From: Streptomyces sp. NBC_01689
GTDB lineage: Bacteria; Actinomycetota; Actinomycetes; Streptomycetales; Streptomycetaceae
DNA length: 64,000 nt
Reading direction: 5' to 3'
Assembly: GCF_036250675.1 (NCBI RefSeq)
Contig: NZ_CP109592.1
Span: 4,650,001 to 4,714,000, forward strand
Shown: piece after piece, positions 8,419 through 21,611 of the stretch
How positions within the stretch are numbered: position 1 is the stretch's first letter
Layout: the number at the start of each line of letters is the position of its first letter
The notes under the pieces: model-generated
Seen by the model: only the letters and a program-made list of their open reading frames with translations
Database searches by the model: none
Told to the model about the DNA's origin: nothing
Made by a program: the position numbers and the translations under genes

Positions 8419-9774
8419 TCAGTGCGCCTCCTGCGCGTCGGCGGCGAGCCGGGCCTCGTAGCGCACCGGCAGCTTCTTCAGGCCGCGGCTGGTGGAGTTG
8501 TCGAAGACCCACTCCAACCGGTCGTGCGGGACCGCGAGTTCGAGCCCGGCGAGGCGGCGCAGCAGGGTCGGGAAGGCGACCTGGCCCTCGACGCGGGAGA
8601 GCGGGGCGCCGACGCAGAAGTGCGCGCCCTGGCCGAAGGCGAGGTGGCGGTTGGCGTCGCGGGTGATGTCGAGGCGGTCCGGGTCCTCGAAGGCCTCCGG
8701 GTCCCGGTTCGCGGCGTCCATGAGGATGTGGACGAAGCTCTCGCGGGGTATGGGGCAGCCGCCCAGCTCCATGTCCTCGGTGGCCACCCGGAGGGTGCCC
8801 CGGTAGACGGGCGGCTCGAAGCGCAGGAACTCCTCGACCGCCGACTCCACCAACTCCGGTTTTGAGGAGAGGAGTTCGAACTGGTCGGGGTGGCTGAACA
8901 GTGCCTGCATGCCGTTGCCTATGAGGTTCGCGGTGGTCTTGTGACCGGCGATGATCAGCAGGACGAGGGTGGAGACCAGCTCGTCGTTGGTGAAGACGTC
9001 CTCCTCGTCGGCGGCCCGCAGCAGGAGGGAGACCAGGTCCTCGCCGACCCCCTCGGCGCGGCGCCGGTCGAGCAGCCCGACGAGGTACCTCTCGATGCTG
9101 TCGCTGGCCTCCTTCAGCCTGCGGTTGGACTCCTCGTCCGCGAACGGCGCGCCGCTCAGCCAGTACCCCCAGGCGTGCAGCTCGGGACGGTCCTCGATCG
9201 GGACGCCGAGGAACTCGCAGATGACCCGCATGGGCAGGGTGAAGGCGAACTCCATCAGGTCGATCTCGCCCGACTCGGGGAGCGCGTCGATGAGTTCGTC
9301 GGTGATCTCCTGGATGCGCGGGCGCAGCAGCGCCATCCGGCGCGGTACGAAGGCGCGGCTGACCAGGCGGCGGAGCCGGGTGTGATCGGGCGCGTCCGCG
9401 GTGATCATGTTGCGGATGAGGACCGGGCTGCTGTCCTTGAGCAGGTCGCGGAACCACGCGGGCGCGTTGTCGACGGACTTGGACAGCCGGGGGTCGGCGA
9501 ACCCCTTGAGCGCGGTCTCGTAGTCGGAGACCACGTAGGCCTCGCCGCCGGGCGGGTAGTTGATGGGGTGCACGGGGCAGCCGGTCGCGCGCAGCCGGGC
9601 GTTGGCGGCGTGGGTGGCGCCGGCCGCCGGATCGGGATCGGTGAAGAACTCCGGCGGCAGCCGGTCCCCGTCGCCCGTCGCCGCGGCCAGGGCCGTGACG
9701 GCGGGGTCCGCCGGGGCGGGCGCGGCGGGGCGGGCGGTGGCGGAAGTCTGCCGTGCGGTGTCGGCGGCCATCAC
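8419..9774 (-). CDS. Cytochrome P450 (cluster P450 A)
   Basis: A 451-residue soluble bacterial P450. The I-helix motif is IIAGHKTTANLI, where the usual acidic residue before Thr-Thr is Lys; the ExxR motif is present (EEFLR); and the haem loop is FGQGAHFCVGAPLSR with Cys near residue 387. It needs a ferredoxin and reductase encoded elsewhere. It begins with ATGA overlap to the MFS gene and is followed by the thioesterase one base later. The order P450, thioesterase, SDR, A-T resembles cassettes that hydroxylate or oxidise a carrier-bound amino acid (as in novobiocin or nikkomycin pathways), but substrate and position of oxidation cannot be told from sequence. Confidence 0.92.
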   Translation of the reverse strand: MMAADTARQTSATARPAAPAPADPAVTALAAATGDGDRLPPEFFTDPDPAAGATHAANARLRATGCPVHPINYPPGGEAYVVSDYETALKGFADPRLSKSVDNAPAWFRDLLKDSSPVLIRNMITADAPDHTRLRRLVSRAFVPRRMALLRPRIQEITDELIDALPESGEIDLMEFAFTLPMRVICEFLGVPIEDRPELHAWGYWLSGAPFADEESNRRLKEASDSIERYLVGLLDRRRAEGVGEDLVSLLLRAADEEDVFTNDELVSTLVLLIIAGHKTTANLIGNGMQALFSHPDQFELLSSKPELVESAVEEFLRFEPPVYRGTLRVATEDMELGGCPIPRESFVHILMDAANRDPEAFEDPDRLDITRDANRHLAFGQGAHFCVGAPLSRVEGQVAFPTLLRRLAGLELAVPHDRLEWVFDNSTSRGLKKLPVRYEARLAADAQEAH

Positions 9775-11138
9775 GTCTCCTTGGAGGTCGGGTCCCCGGA
9801 CGGGTCCGCCGTGGCGACGGCGTACTCCTCCGGCGGGGCGAGCTTGCGGATACGGGGGCTGAGCGTGGGCAGGGCGGCCAGGCCCGAGGCGATGGCCATG
9901 GCCGTGAACACCCAGGTGGACCCGGCCAGGTCGAAGAGGGCGCCGACGCCGAACACGCCGATCGGGGCGGCGATCATCGACATGAACATCACGGCGCCGA
10001 GCACCCGGCCCTGCACCTTGTCCGGTGCCATGGCCGCCAGGTACGCGAGGAACAGCGCGCTGGTGATCGGCCCGCGCAGGAAGACGCAGGCGACGATGAT
10101 GCCGAGCGGGACGAGCCCGGAGACGTTCGCGAGCAGCACGGCGGCGACCGGGCCGATCCAGGCGGCGGTGAGGAACAGCACCGGCGGCTTCACCCGCTTG
10201 ATGATCGGGCTCGCGAGGAGCGAGCCGACCACACCGCCGATCCCGGCGATCGACAGGAGCAGGCCGGTGAAGGCGGGTGAGGCGCCCCGGCTCTCGGCGG
10301 TGGCGATCAGCGCGAGGAAGACGCCGGAGTGGGTGAACGCCATGTTCGAGCCCATGATCCAGATGATCAGCAGGCGCAGTACGGGCTGGCGGGCCAGGAA
10401 ACGGAAACCCTCGGCGGCGTTGCGCTTCTCGCCGGGCGCCGCGTTCTCCACCTTCAGCGGCTTGCGGATGAACAGCAGCAGCACGGAGGAGACCAGGAAG
10501 GCGAGGGCCGCGCTCAGGAAGGGGAAGGCGCGCGCGACGGCGAACAGCGAGCCGCCGGCGGGCGGTCCGCCCATGGTCGCCGCGAAGTAGCGGACCTGGT
10601 TCTGCGCGGTGGCCTGGGTCAGCTGCGAGGGCGGGACCAGCTGCTTGATGACCGCGAGGCCGGTCGGGTTGGAGATGCCGAGGCAGACGGCCGAGCCGAC
10701 GGCGACGGTGAAGATGACCGCCGGGTCGGTGTGCCCGGTGGAGATGAGCAGCGCGAACAGGCCGAGCAGCACGACCCGGACCATGTTGCAGACGATGAGC
10801 AGCAGCCGTCGGTCGACCCGGTCGGCGAGGGTGCCGCCGGGTATCGACATCACGCTGGCGGCGACCAGTTGGGCGGAGCCGACGGCACCGGCGTAGAACG
10901 CGCTGCCGTGGGTGGCGAGGATCAGCAGCGGATAGGCGACCTCGGCGGTCTCCTTGGCGAGCGCGGCGAACGCCTCACTGGTCCACAGTGCCTGGAAGTC
11001 GCCGTTGCGCAGGAGGGGTTTGGGCTCCTCGGGGCGCGCCGGTGCCGGTTCGGTGGCCGTACCGACCGCCTCGCTCACCGGAGACGCTCCCGGCCCCGCC
11101 ACCAGATCCGTGTCGGGTGGATTCTCCGCCATGGTCAT
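9771..11138 (-). CDS. MFS transporter, probable product exporter
   Basis: A 455-residue membrane protein with about a dozen hydrophobic segments and the MFS loop signature GGTLADRVDRRLLL between helices 2 and 3. The first 45 residues are a Pro/Ala-rich cytoplasmic tail. It resembles the EntS/MFS_3 group of drug and siderophore exporters. It sits in the middle of the NRPS-PKS operon, overlapping the PKS stop by 4 bp at its start and the P450 start at its end, so export of, and self-resistance to, the cluster product is the natural role. The start ATG at 11138 has a purine-rich stretch upstream (AACGAGAAAGGGA). Confidence 0.9.
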   Translation of the reverse strand: MTMAENPPDTDLVAGPGASPVSEAVGTATEPAPARPEEPKPLLRNGDFQALWTSEAFAALAKETAEVAYPLLILATHGSAFYAGAVGSAQLVAASVMSIPGGTLADRVDRRLLLIVCNMVRVVLLGLFALLISTGHTDPAVIFTVAVGSAVCLGISNPTGLAVIKQLVPPSQLTQATAQNQVRYFAATMGGPPAGGSLFAVARAFPFLSAALAFLVSSVLLLFIRKPLKVENAAPGEKRNAAEGFRFLARQPVLRLLIIWIMGSNMAFTHSGVFLALIATAESRGASPAFTGLLLSIAGIGGVVGSLLASPIIKRVKPPVLFLTAAWIGPVAAVLLANVSGLVPLGIIVACVFLRGPITSALFLAYLAAMAPDKVQGRVLGAVMFMSMIAAPIGVFGVGALFDLAGSTWVFTAMAIASGLAALPTLSPRIRKLAPPEEYAVATADPSGDPTSKET

Positions 11139-14100
11139 TCCCTTTCTCGTTCCTGTCGAACAGTGCGGCCGTCTCCCCGGGGGCGCGACGCGTCGACCGC
11201 GTCCAGCACGTCGAGGAGCCTGCTCGCCAGTGGCCGCGCGTGGGGGGAGGCGAGCATGGACCAGTGGTCACCGGGGACGGACTCGACGCGCAGCCCGCCC
11301 GCGTAGAGGCCGGTCGGGCGGGCGCGCGGTCGGTCCGTGCCGGTGGGCCCGCCGGTGTCCGCCGGCCCGCCGGACGCCTTGAAGAGGACAGCGGGGCAGG
11401 GCAGCGGCGACGGCCGGTAGCGCAGCAGCCCTGCCTGGCGGGACGTGAACCGCCGCCGCAGCGCCGGGTCCCGGCGCAGCCGCCGGGCGAGCGGGCCGGC
11501 ACCGAGGGCCGCCTCGGCCTGGGCCCGCAGGCCGGCGCGCAGGAACTCGGGGGCGACGCCGACCGGCAGTCCCCCGGTGTCGGGCACGAATCCGTCCAGG
11601 CACACGAGCAGGTCGACGCGCTCGCCGCGCCGGGTCAGCAGCCGGGCCAGCTCGTGGGCGACGACCGCGCCGTAGGACCAGCCGCCGAGCGTGTACGGGC
11701 CTTCGGGCTGCGCCCTCAGCAGTGCCCCGAGGCGGGCCGCGGCCACGGCGCCGACCGTGCGGGGGGTGCCCCGGGCGTCGTCCACGTCCTCCAGCGCGAG
11801 CACCGGTCTGCCGCCCGCGGCACCCAGTTCGTCGCCGAGTTCCCGGTAGGGCAGCGCGTTGCCGACCGCGTCGCTGACGAGGAACAGCGGCCGCCGCCCC
11901 GGGCGCCCCTCGGCGAGGGTCGCCAGGCCGGGGACCGGCGGCGGCGCACCGCCGGATTCCGGCAGCCCGCCGGTCACGGCTTCCACCAGGTCCCCGAAGG
12001 CGGGACGCCGTGAGAAGTCGGTGACGGACAGCGCGCACCCGGTGCGCTCCCTGACCGCGGACGTCAGGGTGACGGCCATCAGGGACTCGCCGCCCAGGGC
12101 GAAGAAGTCGTCGTCGTCGCGGGCGGCGGCCACACCGAGCGTGCGGCACCACAGCTCTTCGAGCACGGCCCGGACGTCCGCGGGCCCGAGGACGCCGCGG
12201 GGCGCGGTGCGTGCCGGTGCCGGCGGGCTCGGCCGTGCGGGGCTCGGGTCACCGGCCGGGAGACCGCGCGGGTCCCGGTCCGCGGGGAGCTCCCGCGGGT
12301 CCTCGCCCAGGAACCGGTAGCCGGGCAGTGAGCAGCGCGCGGTCCCCTCCCCGGCGGGCTCCAGCACATCGAGGACGGCACGGTCGGCGCCTCGTTCCCA
12401 CAGCGTGCCGAGCGCCGTCAGAAGGGCGTCGTCGGCGGGTTCCGCCGGCCGGCCGGTCAGCCGTACGGCGGTGAACGCGGCGTCCCAGCCGGGGCTGCGG
12501 CGCAGTCCGCCGAGCATCGAGCTGCCCGGGCCCAGTTCGACGAAGGTCGTGCAGCCCGAGGCCAGCAGTGTCTCCATGGCGCGGGCGAGCAGTACGGGGC
12601 TGCGCAGCTGGGTGGCCCAGTAGCCGGGGCGCGCCACCTGCGCGGGGTCCGCCCACTCGCCGGTGGCGTTGGAGACGAGCGGCAGCCGAGGCGGGCGCGC
12701 GGGCACCGACGACAGGGACGCGCGCACCTCCTCGGCTGCCCGTTCCATGGCCTTCGAGTGGAAGGCGCGCCGGGTGTGCACCGGCGTGATCGGCAGGCCC
12801 GCCAGCGCGTCGCCCGACAGGAGGTCCGCGACGGCCGCCTCGGGTCCGGACAGGACGACGGTTCCGGGGCCCTCGACGGCGACGCCGACCTCGCCGCCCG
12901 CGGGCAGCCGTGCGGTGACCTCGCGGACGTCGGCGGCCACACTCACCATACGGCCGGGTTCGGTGTCCCACATGGCGCGGGCCCGGCGGCACACCAGACC
13001 GGCGGCGTCCTGGGGCGACCAGACCCCGGCGACGGCGGCGGCCGCGTACTCGCCGACGCTGTTGCCGAGCAGCGCGGCGGGCCGCACGCGCCAGTCCCTG
13101 AGCTGGCTGCCGAAGGCGTATCCGAGGGCGAACAGGGCGAGTTGCTGGTGCACGGTGTCGGCGAACCAGTCCTCGGACGCGCCGTCCTTCTCGTCGACGA
13201 CGGGGCTCAGGTCGATCGCGTGGCCGTCGAGGACGGTCTCGCGGATCATGTCGAACGCCGCCCGGAACCCGGGGAGCCGGCGGTGGGCCGCGGCACCCGC
13301 GGCGTGCCGCAGGGTGCCCTGCCCCGGGAAGACGAAGGCGACCTTGCCGAGCCCGCGCGGCCCGGCGAGGGCCTCCCCGGCACCTTCCCGCTCGGCCCGC
13401 TCGGCGAGCGCGCGCAGCGACCGGGCGGCCTGTTCCGTGTCGTGCGCCACGACGGCCGCCCGGTGACGGTGGACACGCCGCCCGGCGAGCGTGCGGGAGA
13501 CCTCGGCCAGCGGCGGCGCGGGCCGCTCCGCGGTGAGGTGGTCGGCGAGCGCCCGGGCCATCCGGCCGAGCGCCTCGGGCCCGGCGGCGGACACCAGCAA
13601 CGGCCGTGGGCCGCCGCGGTCCGGGAGCGGGGCGCGGCGGGGCGCGGACTCCAGGAGCACGTGGGCGTTGGTGCCGCCGACTCCGAAGGAGCTGACGGCG
13701 GCGACCCGGGGCCCGTCGCCCCGGCGGGGCTCCCAAGGCTCGCAGCGCCCGACGATCCGGAACGGTGAACTGTCCAGTTCCAGGAGGGGGTTGGGCCGGG
13801 TGAAGTGGGCCGTGGGCACGAGCAGGCCGCGTTCCAGCATCAGCGCGGTCTTGATCAGCCCGGCGACACCGGAGGCGACACCGGTGTGCCCGATGTTCCC
13901 CTTCACGGCGCCGAGCGCGCACCGGTCCCGGGCCGACGCGGAGCCCCCGAAGACGTCGGCGAGCGCCTGTACCTCCACCGGGTCGCCGAGCCGGGTCGCG
14001 GTGCCGTGCGCCTCGACATGGTCGACGTCGGCCGGGTCCACCCCGGCGACGCGCTGTGCGGCGCGGATCACCTCGCTCTGCCCGGTCAGGGACGGTGCGG

Positions 14101-14941
14101 TGTACGCCATCTTGTCGGAGCCGTCGTTGTTGACGGCGGTACCGGTGATCACGGCGGCGATCCGGTCGCCGTCGCGCAGGGCGTCCGCCAGCCGCTTGAG
14201 CACGACGACGGCGACGCCCTCGCTGGGCACGGTGCCCGCCGCGTCCTCGTCGAAGGGCCGGCAGCGGCCGTCGGGCGAGAGGATGCCGCCCGGCTCGTGG
14301 AGATAGCCCCACTCCCCGTCGGGCATGACGGTGACGCCGCCGGCGAGGGCCGCGTCGCACTCGCCGCCGACGAGGGCGCGGACCGCGAGATGAGTGGCGG
14401 TCAGCGAGGTGGAGCAGGCGGTCTGCACGGTGAGCGCGGGGCCGCGCAGCCCCAGCTTGTAGGCCGCGCGGGTGGCGAGGAAGTCCTTCTCCTGCCCGAT
14501 GTAGCGCGCGAGTTCGCCGATGTCGTCCTGGCCGGGACCGGAGCGGGTGCCGACCCGGTCGGCGCCCGCGTAGACCCCGATCCGGCCCCGGAAGCGGGTC
14601 GGGTCGAGTCCCGCGTCGTCGAACGCGGTGACCGCGCACTCCAGGAACACCCGCTGCTGCGGGTCCGTCGCGGCGGCCTCGGCCCGGCTGTAGCCGAAGT
14701 ACGCCCGGTCGAAGCGGCGCGATCCGGCGATGACGCCCATGGCCGGGACGAAGTTCTCCCGGCGTACGTAGTCCGGGTCGGCGCCCAGGGCGACGAGCCG
14801 CTCGGGATCGAAGCGGCTGATGCCGTCCCGGCCCGCCGTCAGCGCCGCCCAGTATTGGTCCAGGTCGTCGGCCCCGGGCAGCCTGCAGGCCATGCCCACG
14901 ACGGCCACGGCACCGTCCGCGCGATCCCCTGCGCTCGGCAC
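11135..14941 (-). CDS. Type I PKS module KS-AT-ACP-TE (chain-terminating)
   Basis: A 1268-residue single-module polyketide synthase. The ketosynthase (about 10-430) has the complete triad: Cys in TACSTSL, His in HGTATRLGDP and His in NIGHTGVASG. The acyltransferase (about 500-830) has GNSVGEY in place of the usual GHSVGE and RAFHS where malonyl-specific enzymes have HAFHS, so malonyl-CoA is the likely extender. A carrier domain follows (DDDFFALGGESL, about 955) and then a thioesterase (GWSYG, catalytic His in GDHWSML). There is no KR, DH, ER or methyltransferase, so the unit adds two carbons and leaves a beta-ketone, and the TE then hydrolyses or cyclises. It starts at GTG 14941, one base after the P450 stop, and overlaps the MFS gene. 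It probably accepts the peptidyl chain from the T-C-A-T NRPS. Confidence 0.92.
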   Translation of the reverse strand: MPSAGDRADGAVAVVGMACRLPGADDLDQYWAALTAGRDGISRFDPERLVALGADPDYVRRENFVPAMGVIAGSRRFDRAYFGYSRAEAAATDPQQRVFLECAVTAFDDAGLDPTRFRGRIGVYAGADRVGTRSGPGQDDIGELARYIGQEKDFLATRAAYKLGLRGPALTVQTACSTSLTATHLAVRALVGGECDAALAGGVTVMPDGEWGYLHEPGGILSPDGRCRPFDEDAAGTVPSEGVAVVVLKRLADALRDGDRIAAVITGTAVNNDGSDKMAYTAPSLTGQSEVIRAAQRVAGVDPADVDHVEAHGTATRLGDPVEVQALADVFGGSASARDRCALGAVKGNIGHTGVASGVAGLIKTALMLERGLLVPTAHFTRPNPLLELDSSPFRIVGRCEPWEPRRGDGPRVAAVSSFGVGGTNAHVLLESAPRRAPLPDRGGPRPLLVSAAGPEALGRMARALADHLTAERPAPPLAEVSRTLAGRRVHRHRAAVVAHDTEQAARSLRALAERAEREGAGEALAGPRGLGKVAFVFPGQGTLRHAAGAAAHRRLPGFRAAFDMIRETVLDGHAIDLSPVVDEKDGASEDWFADTVHQQLALFALGYAFGSQLRDWRVRPAALLGNSVGEYAAAAVAGVWSPQDAAGLVCRRARAMWDTEPGRMVSVAADVREVTARLPAGGEVGVAVEGPGTVVLSGPEAAVADLLSGDALAGLPITPVHTRRAFHSKAMERAAEEVRASLSSVPARPPRLPLVSNATGEWADPAQVARPGYWATQLRSPVLLARAMETLLASGCTTFVELGPGSSMLGGLRRSPGWDAAFTAVRLTGRPAEPADDALLTALGTLWERGADRAVLDVLEPAGEGTARCSLPGYRFLGEDPRELPADRDPRGLPAGDPSPARPSPPAPARTAPRGVLGPADVRAVLEELWCRTLGVAAARDDDDFFALGGESLMAVTLTSAVRERTGCALSVTDFSRRPAFGDLVEAVTGGLPESGGAPPPVPGLATLAEGRPGRRPLFLVSDAVGNALPYRELGDELGAAGGRPVLALEDVDDARGTPRTVGAVAAARLGALLRAQPEGPYTLGGWSYGAVVAHELARLLTRRGERVDLLVCLDGFVPDTGGLPVGVAPEFLRAGLRAQAEAALGAGPLARRLRRDPALRRRFTSRQAGLLRYRPSPLPCPAVLFKASGGPADTGGPTGTDRPRARPTGLYAGGLRVESVPGDHWSMLASPHARPLASRLLDVLDAVDASRPRGDGRTVRQERERE

Positions 14942-14942
14942 G

Positions 14943-16069
14943 TCACACCCCCAGGTCGACGTAGAGGTGGTCGAGGCCCACGTACGAGAGGTTGGGGCCC
15001 CACTCCGGGGCCTCGCCGGCGAGCCGCGCGTCCGGGAAGCGCGCGGCGAACCTGCGCAGCAGCACGGCCGCCTCCAGCCGCGCGAGCGGTGCGCCGACGC
15101 AGTAGTGCGGCCCGAATCCGAAGACGAGGTGCTGCTCGGACCCGCCGGTGTCGTCCGTCGCGCCGGTGACCGGACAGGCCGCGGGCGGGCCGGCCGGTGC
15201 GGCGGGGTCGGCGAGCGGGTTCTCGCCGGTGAGGCTGACGAGGACGAGGTCGCCCCGCGTCATCCGTTCCCCGGCGAGTTCCTGGTCGTGGGCGACGACC
15301 CGGCCCAGGTGCCGCAGCGGCGGGCGGCGTTGCAGCACCCTCTCCACGAACTCCTCGGCGGCACCCGGGCGTTGTTCGCGTACGGCGTCCCAGACCGGTG
15401 GTTCGCCCAGGACGTCCAGGACCGTCGAGGCCAGCAGCGACGAGGTCGTCTCCAGCCCGCCGAAGAGGTTCATCGCCCAGGTCGCGGCGGTGCGCGCCCG
15501 GTCCTCGGGGCTCTCCTGCGGGAAGGCCTTCGGTGCGGTGGCCCGGGACAGCGCCTCGGTCATCTCCACCATGGTGCGGTGGGCGTGCTCGGCGTGGTCC
15601 CGGCGGTACATCGCGCCGATGAACAGCGACAGGGTGCGTGCCCAGCGGTGCAGCACCTCGGGCGGTTCGGCGACGCCGACGACGTGGGCCATCACCTTGC
15701 CGGAGATCCCGTCGGCGACGGCGGGCACGATGTCGTGCGGCGTGCCCGCGGCCAGCGCGTCGAGGCACTCCTCGGTGAACTCCTCGACCCGCGGGGCGAG
15801 GGAGCGCACGTACGAGGCGGACATCACGCGCTGCACCGGGCGGCGCAGTGCCGTGTGCTCGGGAGCGTCGGCCTGCACGAACCACAGCCTCAGGAACTCG
15901 GTGAGCTCCCGGTACTCCTCGCGCGCGGCCTCGGTCATGTAGAGCTGGAAGGAGCGCTCGAAGGTCCCGGAGGTGAAGCCGGGATGGTTGAGGACCTGCC
16001 GGGCGAGTCGCGGATCGGCGACGACCCAGCATTCGAGGCCCTCGTCCCACGCGAGCGGGGGCGTACCGT

Positions 16070-16073
<4 letters not shown>
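14943..16073 (-). CDS. Cytochrome P450 without an ExxR motif (cluster P450 B)
   Basis: A 376-residue P450-fold protein, short at the N-terminus. The haem loop is normal (FGFGPHYCVGAPLAR, Cys near 325) and the I-helix reads NLFGGLETTSSLL. The K-helix, where nearly all P450s have ExxR, reads EEFVERVLQRRPPL: aligned on the PP that follows, the Glu and Arg positions are Arg and Gln. The start is a GTG at 16073 overlapping the NRPS stop (GTGA), which supports the short N-terminus. The missing motif could mean a modified core, a non-oxidative role, or an enzyme on a carrier-bound substrate. The gene sits between the NRPS and PKS genes, so the intermediate passing between them is a candidate substrate. 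Confidence 0.9.
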
Positions 16074-19578
<3,505 letters not shown>

Positions 19579-19579
<1 letters not shown>

Positions 19580-21174
19580 CAGACGGCCCCGGCGGGGGCC
19601 GTGAGCAGTTCGGCCTGGCCGCTGACGGTGGTGGAGCGGAACAGGTCGACGGTGCGCAGGGCCCGCCCGGAGGCCTGGCTGAGGCGCTCGACCAGGACCA
19701 CGAGGAGCAGCGAGTCGCCGCCCGACTCGAAGAAACTGACGTCGTCGTCGACGTCGTCGGTGCCCAGTACCTCGCGCCAGAGGGTCCGTACGAGTTCGAG
19801 CCGCTCCTCGGGGTCGTCCAGGTCGATCGTCTCGACGGGCTGTTCGAGCACGGGTTCCTCCGGTGAAGTGGCCATGTCCGCGGCGCTGCGCCGCAGATCC
19901 GTCAGGAGTACGGAGAGGGCGGAGTGGTCGGTGACGTCCGTCGGGTAGTCGAGGGACAGCTCCAGCTGCCGGCCGTCGGCGGCGTCGACGGTCCGGACGA
20001 ACGCGGCGAGGTCGTACTTGACGTAGAGCGGGTCGAGCGGGCGGAGCCGGCCGGTGACGCCGGGGGCGAGTTCCGGGGTGTGGGGCGCGTCGTCGAGGTT
20101 GAGCAGGACCGGGGTGAGCGGCGGCCAGAGCCGGGTCCGGTCGGGGTTGAGCCGCGCGGCGAGCGCGTCCAGCGGTACGTCGGCGTCCATGAACGCCTCC
20201 ATGCTGCCGAGCCGGGCGGCACGCAGCAGTTCCCGCCAGCTGGTGTCCGTCTCCAGGGAGACGCGCAGCACCACCGTGGTGATGAACATGCCGATGACGT
20301 CGGCCGCGTCCGGGTGGTCGCGGCCCGGCCAGGCGAAGGCGATGAGGAAGTCCCGCTGGCCGCTGCCGCGGGCGAGTGTGCCCGCGAGCAGCGCGACGCC
20401 GAGCATGAAGGTGGTGCAGCCCTCCTCGGCGGCCACCGCCAGGGCCTTCGCGGTGTGTTCCGGATCGAGCCGGCCGGTGACGGTGGCGCCCAGCCGGGCG
20501 GCCTCCAGGTCGTCGCCGGCGCCGCGCTCGAAGGGCAGACGCACGTCGACGGGGGCCCCGCGCAGACGCTCGACGACCTCGTCGACCTGCGCGGTCACCT
20601 CTTCGGGAGCGCGGTCGGCGACGACCGAGGCGGGGTGGGGCGGGCTGCTCAGTTCCGGCTCCGTGCCGGCGAGCCCGGCCCGGTAGACGGTGAAGATCTC
20701 CTCCAGGAGCATCGTGCGCGACAGCCCGTCGACCACGATGTGGTGCGAGACGAGGACCAGCAGGGTGCGGCGGCTGTCGAGCCGGACGACGACGGCCCGG
20801 GCCGGGGCGTCGACGGCCAGGTCGAACGGGGTGCCGCACAGCTCCCGCACGAACGCGTCGACCTCGGACTCCGTGAGCCCCTCGGCCTCGGCGTCCCGGA
20901 ACACGGCCGTGCCGGGCTCGCCGTGGGTCGCGTACTCGACCCGGCGGCGCTTGGTGTCGTACCGGAAACGGGCCCGGAGCGAAGGGTGCCGGGCGATGGT
21001 CAGCCGGGCGGCGTCGAGGAGCCGCTCGTGGTGCACCTCGCCGGTGAACTCCACCACGGACGGGACGAGCTGGGTGGGTCTCTGGAGTTCGTCACGATCG
21101 AGGACCCACAGGCCCTGTTGCATCCGGGTGGCCGGATACCACAGAGCCTCTTCTAACGACGAATCGGACAGCAC
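19579..21174 (-). CDS. NRPS C-T, first gene of the operon, with a TTA codon
   Basis: A 531-residue protein with a condensation domain (about 15-430; intact SHHIVVDG at 143-150) and a carrier domain (FFESGGDSLLL, Ser near 488), but no adenylation domain. As the first protein of the line it may be a starter condensation domain joining an acyl group to an amino acid, or it may take an aminoacyl group from the stand-alone C-A-T protein. Its carrier must be charged in trans. The start is GTG (21174-21172) behind GGGGGA. Codon 7 is TTA (21156-21154), the rare leucine codon read in Streptomyces by the bldA tRNA, so translation of the whole coupled operon may depend on bldA. It ends inside the ATG of the next NRPS gene. 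Confidence 0.9.
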
Positions 21175-21611
21175 GAGAGAATCCCCCGAATCTCATTTGA
21201 CCAATGGAGCCGCGAACACGAACGACAGAGCCGAGAAAAACAAACCCCCCGCGCCGCGTATTCACCGCGGCGAGCTGAGAGGGATGACAATCGGGGCCGG
21301 ACGGTCGCCATCGACAATGGCTGGATGACCCTAGGTCGCCGCAGATCAGCGTGTCAAGGGTCACTGGAGACCGGCTGGAATCACCCCCCGGACCTGCGGA
21401 CGGGTCCCTGCCTATTGATTTTGGCCACGTGGCCCAAATCTGTTCAGGCCAACGGAACGTGTCCAATTCATTGCGTACTCGTGGTCACCCGGGGACACAT
21501 GGTCTAATCATTCGGATTCACGCCGCAGCGATCCTGTACGTTGACTCGCGGCCTCCTCCGTCCCGCCGAACTCGAGAGGAGGGCCCGCTCCCGGACGAAA
21601 GGACAACCGCC
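21175..21611. promoter_or_regulatory. Divergent promoter region of the NRPS-PKS cluster
   Basis: This 437-bp stretch separates the minus-strand NRPS operon from the plus-strand P450-thioesterase-AKR genes and must hold promoters for both. It is clearly less G+C rich than its surroundings. It contains a perfect 12-bp palindrome GGCCACGTGGCC at 21423-21434 flanked by T-rich and A-rich bases, and several direct CAATGG/CATTGT-like words. No convincing -35/-10 pair could be assigned on either strand. Confidence 0.7.
21423..21434. promoter_or_regulatory. Perfect 12-bp palindrome GGCCACGTGGCC, candidate operator
   Basis: The palindrome is centred on CACGTG and extends imperfectly to TTGG/CCAA on each side. 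It lies about 180 bp before the plus-strand P450 start and 250 bp before the NRPS operon start. CACGTG-centred dyads are common binding sites, but no regulator gene is adjacent, so the partner is unknown. Confidence 0.45.

Noticed and set aside
21351..21611. Upstream extension of the plus-strand P450
   Set aside because: It runs through the less G+C-rich divergent promoter and adds no P450 sequence; TTG at 21612 with GAAAGGA gives normal length.
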